Below are positions 8,038 through 17,732 of a stretch of 64,000 nt of DNA, piece by piece. Position numbers and translations under genes: made by a program. Numbering within the stretch: the first letter of the stretch is position 1; each line of letters begins with the position of its first letter. This DNA is from JACSRF01 sp964504445 (GTDB lineage Bacteria; Chloroflexota; Anaerolineae; Promineifilales; Promineifilaceae). The notes below the pieces were generated by a model. That model was given only the letters and a program-made list of their open reading frames with translations, made no database searches and was not told where the DNA came from. The stretch covers positions 1 through 64,000 of the forward strand of contig CAZDEO010000010.1 of the NCBI GenBank assembly GCA_964504445.1, in the 5' to 3' direction.

Positions 8038-11000
8038 CTAGCAGGCGGCAAACTGGCGTAAGATTTCTAAGGTTTCGCTAACAACGGCCGTCAACGTTAA
8101 AGAAGCGGCCACCTGTTCAGCCACGGCCGTTTCCCGGGGCGCAAACTGGGCTTGCAGCGCCGCAAAATGGGGGGCAATCTCCTCCCGGGTTTCTTGCAAC
8201 ATCTCTGGCTGTTGCCGAGAAAAAGCCAAAACCACCAGCGGGCGCACCCCCGGACATTCCTGCGCCCAAAGCACCGCCGCCCGCGCCAACCCTTCCAGGA
8301 TAATCGGCCGGTCACCCAATTCCGCCGCCAACGAAAGCGCCTCAGCCAGTGACCGCGCCGCTGCAGGGGTGTCACCCAACCGCAAGCTAGCCTGCCCCAG
8401 GTTACTCAATGTGTGCGCCAGGCCGGTTTTAATGCCCAACTGCCGGTAAAGAGCAATTCCTTCCTGAAAATAAACTTGTGCGGTCATCATCTCCCCTTGC
8501 GCCAGCACAATTTGCCCCAGATTGTTACAGGCTATGGCCTCGCCCCACAAATCCCCCACCTCCCGAAACAACGCCAGCGCCTCTTGTTGATAATGAGCAG
8601 CCCTGGCCCAATTTTGTTCGTGAAAGGCCACGTGAACCAGACTTGTAAACGCATTAGCCACGCCCACCGTGTGCCCTAGCTCCCGGCAAATAGCTACCGA
8701 CTCACGCCCTGCCGCTTCCGCCGCCGCGTAATCGCCCAGAGCACAATAAACCAGGGCCAGGTTATTTTGTGAAGAAGCAACCCCTCGCCGGTCCCCTAGC
8801 ACGCGCCGAATAGCCAGGCTTTCTTCCCCCGACAACTGCGCCTCGGAAAATGCGCCCTGCCGCCGCTGCGTCAGGCACAGGCTGCTCAAAACATTGGCCT
8901 CGCCCCATCGGTCCCCGGCTGCGCGGTATTGCGCCAGGCTGGCGGCAAAAAATTGCCGGCTTTGGGCATACTCTCCCTGGATGTGGGCCATGTAGCCCAA
9001 CCCATACAGGGGCAGCGCACACGCCTTGTCGGCGCCAATGGCCTGAAAACAGGCCAGGCTCTCCTGGTATAGGGCAACAGCTTCTTCCGCTGGTGCGGTA
9101 AACTCCAGGCAGCGGGCCTGCCGGGCCAGCAGTTCTCCGCGCAGCAATTGCTGGTTGGGAATAGCGGGATGGACAGCCGTTACCGCCCGCGCAAAGAGCA
9201 CAGCCCCCGCCTGGTACCAACTGTGCAGGGCGTAAAAAAGAAAAAAGCTCTCTAATCCCTGCTGCAGCCATTCCGCCGCCGTGGCATTTCCACAGGTCAA
9301 CTGCTCTACAGCCCAGTCCCACGCCTGGCGGACGTTGCCGATTTCCTGGTCAATGGCCACCAGCGCCGCATCTTGCTGGCTGCCCTTCAGCGCACTTTCC
9401 TGTTCGGCCAGGAAAGCCAGGTAATATGCTGCGTGGCGCGGAGCTATACGCGCCGACTCCCCGGCAAAGCGCTCAAGTTTCTGGGCGGCAAACTGGCGAA
9501 TCAGCCCGTGGAGATGGTAACGGCCGTCAGCCGACCGCCGCAATAGCGATTTTGCTACCAGCCGGGCCATCACAGCGCCCTCGACCTCAGCCACTACCTG
9601 GGCGGCTGCCAGAGTAAACCCACCCTGAAAAAAAGATAGGCAAGCAAAGGAAACCTGGTCTTCAGGCAACAGCAAGCACCAGGAATGTTCAAAGGTGGCC
9701 TGCATGCTTCGCTGACGCTCAGGAGCATTGCGCCACACGGCCGTTAATAATTCCCCATCCTGGGTCAGGGCCTGGGCAATTTCTCCGCAACTTTGGTCAG
9801 GCGTCCAGGCTGCCGCCAGTTCCAGCGCCAGCGGCAATCCTTCCACCCAGCGGCAAATAGCGCCAATAGCCGCCAGATCTGCCGGCGTAGGCACAAATTT
9901 TCGTTGCACCTGTTCGGCAACGTTAATGAATAACTGCACCGCTTCCGGCAAACCGTTTCCGGCCTCATAGGCCAAGCCTTCCAGCCCATATATCCGCTCT
10001 TCCCGCAGCGCCAGCCGTTCGCGAGAAGTAACCAGAAGGAGTAAGCCTGGCGCTGCGGGCAGCCAGTCCGCCACAAGTTCAGCCAATGCGGGCAAATGCT
10101 CAGCATTATCCAACACGAGCAACAACTTTTTCGTTCGCAGATAAGCCAACAGTTGGGCCTCCGGTGACTCTTTGCCGGAGAACACCAGGCCAAGCCGACG
10201 GGCGACGGCAGGGGCAACCAGCGCCAGCGTTGGCAGTGCCGTCAGATCCAGCCAATACACACCATCCGGAAACAGCCCTACCTGATCAAGGGCAACTTGC
10301 ATCGCCAGCCGCGTCTTGCCAATCCCCCCAGGGCCAGCCAACATGATCAGCCGTGTGTCGGGGTTGGCCAGCATGTCGGCTAGCTCTCCTTGCTCCATCC
10401 GCCGCCCAACGAAGGGGGTGCACGCCGGGGAAAGGCCCTTAACCTCTGGCGCCCGTTCACTGTAGATCTGCTGCTGATTATCACGCACGGCCGTAAACAG
10501 ATTCGTTGTCTCCTGCGTGGGAGGCACGCCCAATTCCGCCCACAGCGCCTTGTTGCAGACCCGATATTGGGCCAGCGCCGCACTGCGCTGCCCGCTTTGC
10601 GCCAGCAGCCGCATCAACTGGCGATGCGCTTCTTCGCGCCACGGTTCCATCTGCACCTGCCGCTGGGCCATGCGCCGCGCAGCGGCATAATCACCGCGCC
10701 GTTCATAGTAATTGGCCAATTCGCTGAATGCTTCAACAGTCTGGCAATGCAGCCATTCTCGCTTGAGGAGCGCCCATTCTTCAAAGGGCGCGCTGTCAGC
10801 AAGAATAAATCCAGCCAGAAAATCCCCCGTGTACAAGGCGACCATTTGCTCCAAGCGCTGCAGACAAGGCAGGCATTGGCCCAGAGCACGGTGGCGGTGC
10901 CGTTGGCAAACGTCAGCCAATTCTGCAAAGGCGGCTACGTCTAGCCAATAATTCGCGTTGGGGTTAACTTGAACCTGGTGGCGATCAACTAATAAAAAAG

Positions 11001-11256
11001 GATCGGCCTGCTTTTGGGTATCCTGCAAAACCTGACGCAAACTGGAAAGTGCCTGACGCAGGCTTTGCCTGGCTCTTTCGTCGGGCTGATCGGGCCAGAT
11101 GAGGGAAGCCAATGCTTCGCGGCGATGGGGGTATTGGCGTTCGACAACGAGATAGGCGAGTAAAGCGCGTGCTTTATCGGTAGAGAAGTCGTTGATGGCT
11201 CGGCCGTCCAGAGTGACATGAAAGGAGGCCAGCAAGCTAATTTTGAGTAAAGTCAT
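8038..11256 (-). CDS. SARP-family transcriptional regulator, BTAD + NB-ARC ATPase + TPR (1072 aa)
   Basis: This is a paralogue of 1087-4224. It has an OmpR-like winged helix (~1-95), BTAD (~95-250), an NB-ARC ATPase with P-loop AGPGGIGKT (Lys314) and a Walker B LLLVLDN, and long C-terminal TPR-like repeats. ATG 11256 is chosen because homology begins with LLKISLLASF. The 39-residue upstream extension is non-conserved and crosses its own promoter. The minus-strand promoter at 11300-11328 fits this start. The gene is divergent from the C25-peptidase gene, whose promoter carries SARP-like heptamer repeats (11396-11413). A third copy of the heptamer, TTTGACG, lies at 11278-11284, downstream of the regulator's own promoter, where it could give autoregulation. 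Confidence 0.87.
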   Translation of the reverse strand: MTLLKISLLASFHVTLDGRAINDFSTDKARALLAYLVVERQYPHRREALASLIWPDQPDERARQSLRQALSSLRQVLQDTQKQADPFLLVDRHQVQVNPNANYWLDVAAFAELADVCQRHRHRALGQCLPCLQRLEQMVALYTGDFLAGFILADSAPFEEWALLKREWLHCQTVEAFSELANYYERRGDYAAARRMAQRQVQMEPWREEAHRQLMRLLAQSGQRSAALAQYRVCNKALWAELGVPPTQETTNLFTAVRDNQQQIYSERAPEVKGLSPACTPFVGRRMEQGELADMLANPDTRLIMLAGPGGIGKTRLAMQVALDQVGLFPDGVYWLDLTALPTLALVAPAVARRLGLVFSGKESPEAQLLAYLRTKKLLLVLDNAEHLPALAELVADWLPAAPGLLLLVTSRERLALREERIYGLEGLAYEAGNGLPEAVQLFINVAEQVQRKFVPTPADLAAIGAICRWVEGLPLALELAAAWTPDQSCGEIAQALTQDGELLTAVWRNAPERQRSMQATFEHSWCLLLPEDQVSFACLSFFQGGFTLAAAQVVAEVEGAVMARLVAKSLLRRSADGRYHLHGLIRQFAAQKLERFAGESARIAPRHAAYYLAFLAEQESALKGSQQDAALVAIDQEIGNVRQAWDWAVEQLTCGNATAAEWLQQGLESFFLFYALHSWYQAGAVLFARAVTAVHPAIPNQQLLRGELLARQARCLEFTAPAEEAVALYQESLACFQAIGADKACALPLYGLGYMAHIQGEYAQSRQFFAASLAQYRAAGDRWGEANVLSSLCLTQRRQGAFSEAQLSGEESLAIRRVLGDRRGVASSQNNLALVYCALGDYAAAEAAGRESVAICRELGHTVGVANAFTSLVHVAFHEQNWARAAHYQQEALALFREVGDLWGEAIACNNLGQIVLAQGEMMTAQVYFQEGIALYRQLGIKTGLAHTLSNLGQASLRLGDTPAAARSLAEALSLAAELGDRPIILEGLARAAVLWAQECPGVRPLVVLAFSRQQPEMLQETREEIAPHFAALQAQFAPRETAVAEQVAASLTLTAVVSETLEILRQFAAC

Positions 11257-11299
11257 GATGCCCGCGCAGTGCCTCTTTTTGACGCAGTACGTCAGATAA

Positions 11300-11328
11300 A
11301 TTTTACCATTGACCCGATGGCAGACCAA
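11300..11328 (-). promoter_or_regulatory. Sigma-70-like promoter of the SARP gene
   Basis: Read on the minus strand, TTGGTC (11328-11323) and TAAAAT (11305-11300) are separated by 17 bp, 44 bp before the ATG at 11256. Confidence 0.5.
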
Positions 11329-11395
11329 CCGCCAAAAGGTACCGCCCCCCTGCCAACTTCCCCGGGAGTGCAAATGTGCCCATCTGCGTTTGCGC

Positions 11396-11428
11396 TTTGA
11401 CGTTTCTTTGACGCTGTTTTCCTATGCT
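11396..11428 (+). promoter_or_regulatory. SARP-type operator and promoter of the C25 surface-protein gene
   Basis: Two identical heptamers TTTGACG at 11396-11402 and 11407-11413 have a start-to-start period of 11 bp. Nine base pairs after the second lies TATGCT (11423-11428), a good -10, and no standard -35 is present at 17 bp. This is the layout of promoters activated by SARP proteins, in which the repeats replace the -35 region. The same spacing occurs at 975-1018. Transcription would begin near 11435, about 75 nt before the start codon. Confidence 0.6.
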
Positions 11429-11509
11429 GCCAGGAGTGATTCAAACCATCCGCGGTGGGTCAACCTTACTCGCCACAAATTTACGCCATGTATCGCTGGA
11501 GGATATTCC

Positions 11510-14500
11510 ATGAAACACAAGCGTTTTATTTTCTGGATGCCCGGTCTTTGCCTGTTGTTAACGGCCGTGTTCGGCATACTCTCTCCTGCCTGGGCCAATC
11601 AACCTCCGGCAGCAGCTGCGGTTGATGATGCCGTAACGCTACCTGTTCCCGCTGCTCCCCAAGCGTCTCAATTTCAGATCACGCTGCCACCCACGGCCGA
11701 CAGCTACGTCACATCTGCCTACCCCAACACCAACTATGGCCTGGACGCCGACCTGCAAGTGAGCCTGAGCGGCACCTACCCCAACACCGTCTTCAAACGC
11801 AGCCTGCTCGCCTTTGACCTGAGCGATATTCCGGCCAATGCCGTGATCCTTACCGCGACGCTGCGTCTCTACTCAGAATTCAACGCCACCCAGGCAGCCG
11901 TCCCTCATGCGCCTCAGGATTCCATCATTAACACCTACGCCATAGATGAACCCTGGGAAGAAACGGCCGTGACCTACAGTAATCACCCCGCCGTCACGCC
12001 CCGCGGCGACCCGCCCGCCAGCTATGTATTCGATGGCTGGACCGAGTGGGACCTGACAAACATGGTTTCCGGCTGGGTGGCCGGGGATTACGCCAACTAC
12101 GGCGTTTGGCTAACCACCGGCTTGCAGGAATCGGCCTATTGGCTTTCCCGCAACGCGGCTAGCATCAACTTCCCGCGCCTGGTCATCACCTACCAAACCG
12201 CAGGGTCGCCTCTTTGGGCGCAGGTCACTTCCGACACCTGGGTCAGCCAGGCCAACCCCAACACCAACTACAATAACGACACCTCGCTGAGCGTCAGCCG
12301 GAGCAGCGGTGGCAGCCAGAACCATGCCTTGCTCAAGTTTGACCTGGCCGACCTGCCGCCTAACATTGCGGTAACCGACGCCCGGCTGGAGATGTACTCC
12401 ATCCTCAACCGCGGAAACACCCCCGACGCACCGCTGGCTTTTGCCGTTTACCCCGACGCCATCATGGCGGACTGGAATCCGGCAACCGTGACCTGGAACA
12501 GCAAACCCGTCACCCTGAACGTAGGGGATGCGGGCGTTACTCCCATTTACAACAGTTGGACCCAGTGGAATGTGACCAACATTGTGCAGGGCTGGGTAGA
12601 GGGCACGCGACCGAACTACGGCATTGCCCTGCGCCCTGGGGCAACCGATGTGGGGTTTCATTACTTCATGGCCTTGCCCGGCCTGGATGCGGCCCGGCTA
12701 ATTGTCAGCTACGAGGAGATTTGCAACCCGCCTACCGGCGTTACCATCAGCGGCGTAACGCAGGGGAGTACGAATACCGCTTACACCTTTGTTGCCAGCG
12801 TCAGCCCGGCTAATGTCACCCCGCCCCTGAGTTTTTCCTGGACGGCAACGGAGCAAACGCCCGTGACGGAACCAGACGGCGAGGTATCCTTTACGTGGGG
12901 GACAGCCGGAACCAAAACGGTTAACGTCACCGTCTCTGGCTGCGGCGGCAGCGCCAGCGCCAGCCATACTGTACTCGTCAACGAGCCGCCCCCTTCTTGC
13001 GATGAACCGCTGACGGGCCTGGCGCTGAGCGGCCCGACCACGGGCGTCACCGGCGTGCCGTACAGCTTTACCGGTCTGGCGACACCGGCGAATGCCACGC
13101 TGCCCATTACCCACACCTGGCAGGCGACGGACCAGGTTGAGGAAATGATTGTGGGTGGCGTGAACACGGCCGTTGCTTACACCTGGGCCATCACCGGCAG
13201 CAAAGAAATCGCCCTGGAATCAGTTAACTGCGGGGCCAGCTTTGTGCGCTACCACACCATTAACATCCAGCCTCGCCCCGATTTGACCATCTCTGGCGCG
13301 TGGTACGACATCAATCAGGAGCGGTTGTACTACATCGTCAAAAATGTGGGAGGCAGCGACATTCCTGCCGGGCACATAACACAGCTGTACCGGGATGGAA
13401 CGGCCGTGGCCTCTGCCACCTTTGAAGAGACCCTTACTCCCGGCGCCATGCGCGTGGGCAGCCTTCCCTTTGCCTGGAGCTGCGCCGCCCCCGCCGCCGA
13501 AATGCGCGTCTGCGCCGATGCCACCAATTTGGTTCCTGAGGAGAGCGAAGCCAACAACTGCTTCCAGGAAAGCTGGTCTTGCGACCAGGTGCCCCCCTTC
13601 TTCAGCAGCGGCCCCATGGTAGACCAGATCACCGAAACAACGGCGCGCATTTACTGGCAAACCAATGAAATGACTACCGGTCAGCTTACCATCACGGGCA
13701 TGGGTGGACCTTATGGTGACCCTTACGCCAGCACCCTTTCCGGTACGATCCATCAAATCATCGTCACCGGCTTGGAGCCGGATCGCACGTACCGTTACCA
13801 AATTGTGGCCACGGATGGCAGCGGCAACCAGGCGCAAACGGCCGACAGCTTTTTCCGCACCGCCACCGCATGCAGTAATCAGCCCATCATCAGCAACCTG
13901 GCCATTGAACAACTTAGCCCTTCCGATTATGAGGTATACCGCGTTTCAGCGACCGTTGACGTGCCGGCCTGTATGGAACGGTTGAGCTTTTTCTGGGATG
14001 GGCAGCTTATTGGGCGGGATTACAGCCCCAACGAAGATGGCGCCTTTGAGATGGTTTTATCCCCCCATGCCCTGGGGCTGACCCGCGAGCAATTTTTTGG
14101 CGCGCCCAAGGAGCTGCGCGTGCAGGCGTATTCTTTAGGGAGTGCCACGGCCGTTTCCACACGCAACATTACCCTTCCCGCCCAACCCATCTCGGCCATT
14201 GTAGACCCACCAGCCGAACCTTTCATAGCCTACACGGCCAGCGGGACAGTCCCCATTGGGACCTTCGTTAACATTACCGTCTATGCTGCGGAGTTTGAAT
14301 GGGCCTGTACCTACGACGGCAGCGGCACTCCCGCCGGCGTGCCCCCCATTCCCTGCGCCGACGTGCGCTCCCCGGTGCAATCCCTCTACTTCCGACTGGA
14401 TGGGCAAAACAAAGGGGGCATCACCGACCCAGACCTGATTGCCACGTACCCGATGCACATTGCGGGGCTTTCCCTGGGCGCCCATACGGCGGAGGTGTGC

Positions 14501-17290
14501 GCCACCCTCAGCGACAACAGCCAACGGTGCGCCACACAGCAGATTCTAGTCGAGCAAGGTGCGACGGATGTGCAAACAACCCATACTGTCAGCAGAGTGG
14601 GCAACTATTTCCAGGTGGACATCACGCTGACCAACCAGGGAACCGCCCGCGCCTACGTGGAACGGGTGCGGGACATGGTGCAGGGGTTCCAACCCGCCGA
14701 CAGGGTATTTAGCGACGATTATGGCACGGCCGTATGGTATGTTCATTCAACAAAATCCGCCTATATCGATTTAATCACCCCTGCCGGTAGCCCTGTTCCC
14801 CTACTGCCAGGGCAGAGCTACACCTTCAGCTACGTGATGTCGCCCATTCTGTACGAGCAACCTTCTACGCCCAGCGGCCTGGCGCAATTGACCATCACCT
14901 ACCGCGAAGATAGCATAACCGGTCCTCGCCAGATCATAAGCGTTGCCCGTAGCTTTCACGTGGTGCATGATGGCGTGGGCGGAGCCTTCGTCCCGTTAGC
15001 CGATGCCGTGTCGGATGCCTTTGCCACGGCTGATTACCTCATCGTGACCAACCCCACCCACCTGAGCCAGATTTCTGCAGCTACCGTTGATGGCGTAATC
15101 ATCACATCGCGCCACGTTTTGGCAAAAATGGCCCACCTGGCATCCCTTAAAAAGGGCGTCTTGGGGTATCTAGATTCTAACGACGAAGCCATGCTGGACC
15201 ACTTGGTAGACCCGCGCAAGGGTCTGCACTGGACCCAAAGTTTGCATCCCAACTTTGGCATCAAAAACAAAGGGTATGTGCTCATTGTCGGCGAGACAGA
15301 GGTAGTGCCCTCTTATTACGTGGGCGGCGATCATTTCACCACCTACGTCAACATTCCTGACCACGTGTACCAGAGCGATTTACCCTTCGCCAACACCGGC
15401 GGCAACACGGCACGCCCTGAACTGGTCGTGGGGCGCATTATCGGCAATAAAACCGGTGACCTTTTCCGCCAACTGTCTCTGACGGTTGACGTATACGCCG
15501 GAACGGGCGACCGTACCTTTGACCGCTCCCACGCTCTGGTCATCAGCGGCAGTGGCGACGGCGACAGCGGTAACTTTGTGCCCACGGTAAACATCATCCG
15601 CGACGTTCTGGCGGGGCATGGCTGGCAGGTGACCAAGTTCCATGCCTCAGAAAACCCTGGCGATGATATAACCGACTTCAACGTGTGGAAGCCCTGGGCC
15701 ATCAATCAAGATTTCGTCCTGTTCCGCGATCATGGCAGCCTGAATGGTTGGGGCGGAATGTTAGGCACCAGCAATGTTTCTGAACTCAATTTACCCGATG
15801 GCGATAGCGCGCCGGCGGCTTTTGCCGTGGCTTGCCTGGCAGGTAATTACGAACGCGACGATGATTATAATCTGGCCGAGGCGTTTTTAGAGAATGGGGG
15901 CGCGGTTTACATTGGCTCTACGGAAATTTCCGAGCGCACCACAAATAGCTATGCCGCCAAATGGTTTGTGCGTAACTGGCCCGGGAACCAAACTATCGGC
16001 GTGACGCTGAATAACACGAAGATTGCTGTGTGGGATACGGACAGCGGCTGGGAGGCTTTTGACCATGAAAAGTTGTGGGCGTATGAGTATAACCTGTACG
16101 GTTGCCCGAAATTTGGTGTGACGGGGGCGGAAACGGCCGTACAGCCGGCCGCACTCCTCAGCCCCACCACGGAACTTGTCGTCCAGGTTCCAGACCTGGA
16201 AATAACCACGGTGGGAGACTATGACCAGGTAGAAATTCCTGGCGGGCTGCTGCGCATGACCCCCGGCGGGCTGCAAACCCCTTACTGGACGGTGCGGGTA
16301 GATTACCCGGCAGGAACACGAGTAACCGGCGTGCAATTGGCTACTTTGGGCGCCCCCACCGTGCTGGCTGGGCTAAATTTGCCAGTTACCGAGCCAGGAA
16401 TAGATTGCATTGGCTGTGGGGAGCTGCCCGCGCCCGACCCGTTGGATATTGCTGGGTGGGTGCCTGACTTGGCGCAAAAGTATGCGTGGGCGGTGGAAGA
16501 AAACAGCGACGGTAGTTCCACCCTGTGGCTACGGATTTATCCCTTCTTCTACAAGATGGAGACAGGGGATGCCCTTTTCTACCAATCTTTTGCTTTTGAC
16601 GTTACCGTGCTGCCAACGGCCGTCGAGATCACGTCCTGGCAGGCGGAAGCGGCGCGCTATGGCCTGGGGGAAACGGCCGTTGCCCATCTGCACCTCAGCC
16701 AAACGGGCGCGCCGCTGGACGTGGTGGTGGAAGCGGCTGTTAAACCCCTGGTTGTGGAAACGGCCGTGGCCAGCTTCCCGCTCCGCTTGTTAACGGGGCT
16801 GGATGGCGCCGCCAGCCTGGAGTTTGCCTGGGAGACAGCCGGCTTCGACCCCGGACAGTACCGGCTGGAGGTGCGGGTGCGGGACCTGTCTGGCAATCTG
16901 CTGGACAGCGACACCACCGAAATCAGGCTGGGGCGGCTAAGCGGAGAGGGGACAGCCCTCACGGCTGATCCGCCAATTTTCCAACCAGGTGCCGCCGTGG
17001 CAATCTCCTTCAGCTTCCGCAACCGTGGGGATATGGCGTTGGATGGAACGGCCGTGATCCAGGTGCAAGGGGCAGATCTGATGGCGACGGCCGTATTCAC
17101 CCACGCCATCACGGCTCTGCCCCCCGGTGAGATGTTGACCTTCCACAACGTCTGGGCAACAACCGGAATGCCCGCTGGGGATTATCGCGTCGTGGCCTAC
17201 GCGAGCTACGGCGGGGGTATATCCACACCGCTGTCACGTTCCCTCAGCACAAACCGCTACGTGTACCTGCCCATGGTTATTCGTCATTAG
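11510..17290 (+). CDS. Secreted multidomain protein with C25 (gingipain-like) peptidase domain (1926 aa)
   Basis: A signal peptide (residues 1-29, MKHKRF start, AWA cleavage site) marks export. Two DNRLRE modules follow (~60-232 and ~235-402), each with the ADSYV/TWVSQ..PNTNY opening. Then come PKD/Ig-like repeats (~403-584), a CARDB-like domain (~587-684), a fibronectin-III-like domain (~693-784), further Ig-like segments, and a C25 peptidase-like domain (~1163-1540). The candidate catalytic pair is His1408 (RDHGS) and Cys1442 (AVACLAG). C-terminal Ig/CARDB-like repeats end in VYLPMVIRH, which resembles a Chloroflexota C-terminal signature but not a typical LPXTG anchor. ATG 11510 is chosen because GGAGG lies 7 nt upstream and the signal peptide starts there. 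It is probably an adhesin or protease at the cell surface. About ten ACGGCCGT palindromes lie within it. Confidence 0.85.
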   Translation: MKHKRFIFWMPGLCLLLTAVFGILSPAWANQPPAAAAVDDAVTLPVPAAPQASQFQITLPPTADSYVTSAYPNTNYGLDADLQVSLSGTYPNTVFKRSLLAFDLSDIPANAVILTATLRLYSEFNATQAAVPHAPQDSIINTYAIDEPWEETAVTYSNHPAVTPRGDPPASYVFDGWTEWDLTNMVSGWVAGDYANYGVWLTTGLQESAYWLSRNAASINFPRLVITYQTAGSPLWAQVTSDTWVSQANPNTNYNNDTSLSVSRSSGGSQNHALLKFDLADLPPNIAVTDARLEMYSILNRGNTPDAPLAFAVYPDAIMADWNPATVTWNSKPVTLNVGDAGVTPIYNSWTQWNVTNIVQGWVEGTRPNYGIALRPGATDVGFHYFMALPGLDAARLIVSYEEICNPPTGVTISGVTQGSTNTAYTFVASVSPANVTPPLSFSWTATEQTPVTEPDGEVSFTWGTAGTKTVNVTVSGCGGSASASHTVLVNEPPPSCDEPLTGLALSGPTTGVTGVPYSFTGLATPANATLPITHTWQATDQVEEMIVGGVNTAVAYTWAITGSKEIALESVNCGASFVRYHTINIQPRPDLTISGAWYDINQERLYYIVKNVGGSDIPAGHITQLYRDGTAVASATFEETLTPGAMRVGSLPFAWSCAAPAAEMRVCADATNLVPEESEANNCFQESWSCDQVPPFFSSGPMVDQITETTARIYWQTNEMTTGQLTITGMGGPYGDPYASTLSGTIHQIIVTGLEPDRTYRYQIVATDGSGNQAQTADSFFRTATACSNQPIISNLAIEQLSPSDYEVYRVSATVDVPACMERLSFFWDGQLIGRDYSPNEDGAFEMVLSPHALGLTREQFFGAPKELRVQAYSLGSATAVSTRNITLPAQPISAIVDPPAEPFIAYTASGTVPIGTFVNITVYAAEFEWACTYDGSGTPAGVPPIPCADVRSPVQSLYFRLDGQNKGGITDPDLIATYPMHIAGLSLGAHTAEVCATLSDNSQRCATQQILVEQGATDVQTTHTVSRVGNYFQVDITLTNQGTARAYVERVRDMVQGFQPADRVFSDDYGTAVWYVHSTKSAYIDLITPAGSPVPLLPGQSYTFSYVMSPILYEQPSTPSGLAQLTITYREDSITGPRQIISVARSFHVVHDGVGGAFVPLADAVSDAFATADYLIVTNPTHLSQISAATVDGVIITSRHVLAKMAHLASLKKGVLGYLDSNDEAMLDHLVDPRKGLHWTQSLHPNFGIKNKGYVLIVGETEVVPSYYVGGDHFTTYVNIPDHVYQSDLPFANTGGNTARPELVVGRIIGNKTGDLFRQLSLTVDVYAGTGDRTFDRSHALVISGSGDGDSGNFVPTVNIIRDVLAGHGWQVTKFHASENPGDDITDFNVWKPWAINQDFVLFRDHGSLNGWGGMLGTSNVSELNLPDGDSAPAAFAVACLAGNYERDDDYNLAEAFLENGGAVYIGSTEISERTTNSYAAKWFVRNWPGNQTIGVTLNNTKIAVWDTDSGWEAFDHEKLWAYEYNLYGCPKFGVTGAETAVQPAALLSPTTELVVQVPDLEITTVGDYDQVEIPGGLLRMTPGGLQTPYWTVRVDYPAGTRVTGVQLATLGAPTVLAGLNLPVTEPGIDCIGCGELPAPDPLDIAGWVPDLAQKYAWAVEENSDGSSTLWLRIYPFFYKMETGDALFYQSFAFDVTVLPTAVEITSWQAEAARYGLGETAVAHLHLSQTGAPLDVVVEAAVKPLVVETAVASFPLRLLTGLDGAASLEFAWETAGFDPGQYRLEVRVRDLSGNLLDSDTTEIRLGRLSGEGTALTADPPIFQPGAAVAISFSFRNRGDMALDGTAVIQVQGADLMATAVFTHAITALPPGEMLTFHNVWATTGMPAGDYRVVAYASYGGGISTPLSRSLSTNRYVYLPMVIRH

Positions 17291-17307
17291 CAAACACTTC
17301 TTGGAGC

Positions 17308-17337
17308 GGCAGGGGCGCTTAAGGATGTGCCCCTGCC
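17308..17337 (+). terminator. Strong hairpin between the C25 gene and the small gene
   Basis: GGCAGGGGC (17308-17316) and GCCCCTGCC (17329-17337) form a perfect 9-bp stem, 18 bp after the stop codon. Only a weak T-rich tail follows, so it may slow or partly end transcription, or protect the 3' end of the long mRNA. Confidence 0.5.
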
Positions 17338-17371
17338 CCATTCTTTGCGGCTGTTGCCCAAAAGGGTCATC

Positions 17372-17608
17372 ATGCGCCAACCAAACCAGAAGGGACGTTA
17401 CTATTCTTACCTGCTACGCCTCTGGGAGACAACAGACGGCAACCTGCCCGTGTGGCGGGCAATGCTAGAGTTGCCGGCCACCGGCGAAAAGCGCAGCTTT
17501 GCCTCTTTAGATGCGCTGTTTGCCTATTTAGTGTGCGAAACCAGCCCGGAAAAGCTGGCATCCCCCCCCAAAAAACCACCTTCTTCGCCAGGCAACCCAG
17601 AGCAATAA
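17372..17608 (+). CDS. Small conserved protein (78 aa), same family as 766-969
   Basis: The function is unknown. The core (YYSYLLRLW, then TGEKRSF and SLDALFAYL) aligns with the 67-residue protein of 766-969, and a Pro/Ser/Lys-rich tail of about 25 residues is extra. No signal peptide is seen. ATG 17372 follows AAAGGG by about 7 nt, and an in-frame ATG at 17327 lies inside the hairpin stem, so it is less likely. The gene lies 81 bp downstream of the C25 surface protein on the same strand. In both modules a member of this family accompanies one SARP and one large exported protein, which suggests a role tied to that unit. Confidence 0.65.
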   Translation: MRQPNQKGRYYSYLLRLWETTDGNLPVWRAMLELPATGEKRSFASLDALFAYLVCETSPEKLASPPKKPPSSPGNPEQ

Positions 17609-17732
17609 TGGGCAGGAGGCGCCCGCAAAATAATGTACTTAATGCCCTAATTTGTCGCTCGCGCCTTTTTACAGCGCAAGGTTAGGGTCTGCAGGGGTAG
17701 GCTATTGCATGATCGGCGTACCGCGCTGCTTC

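Noticed and set aside
11309..11509. N-terminal extension of the C25 surface protein
   Set aside because: It would put 67 residues before a clear signal peptide and would cross the operator/promoter. GGAGG supports ATG 11510.
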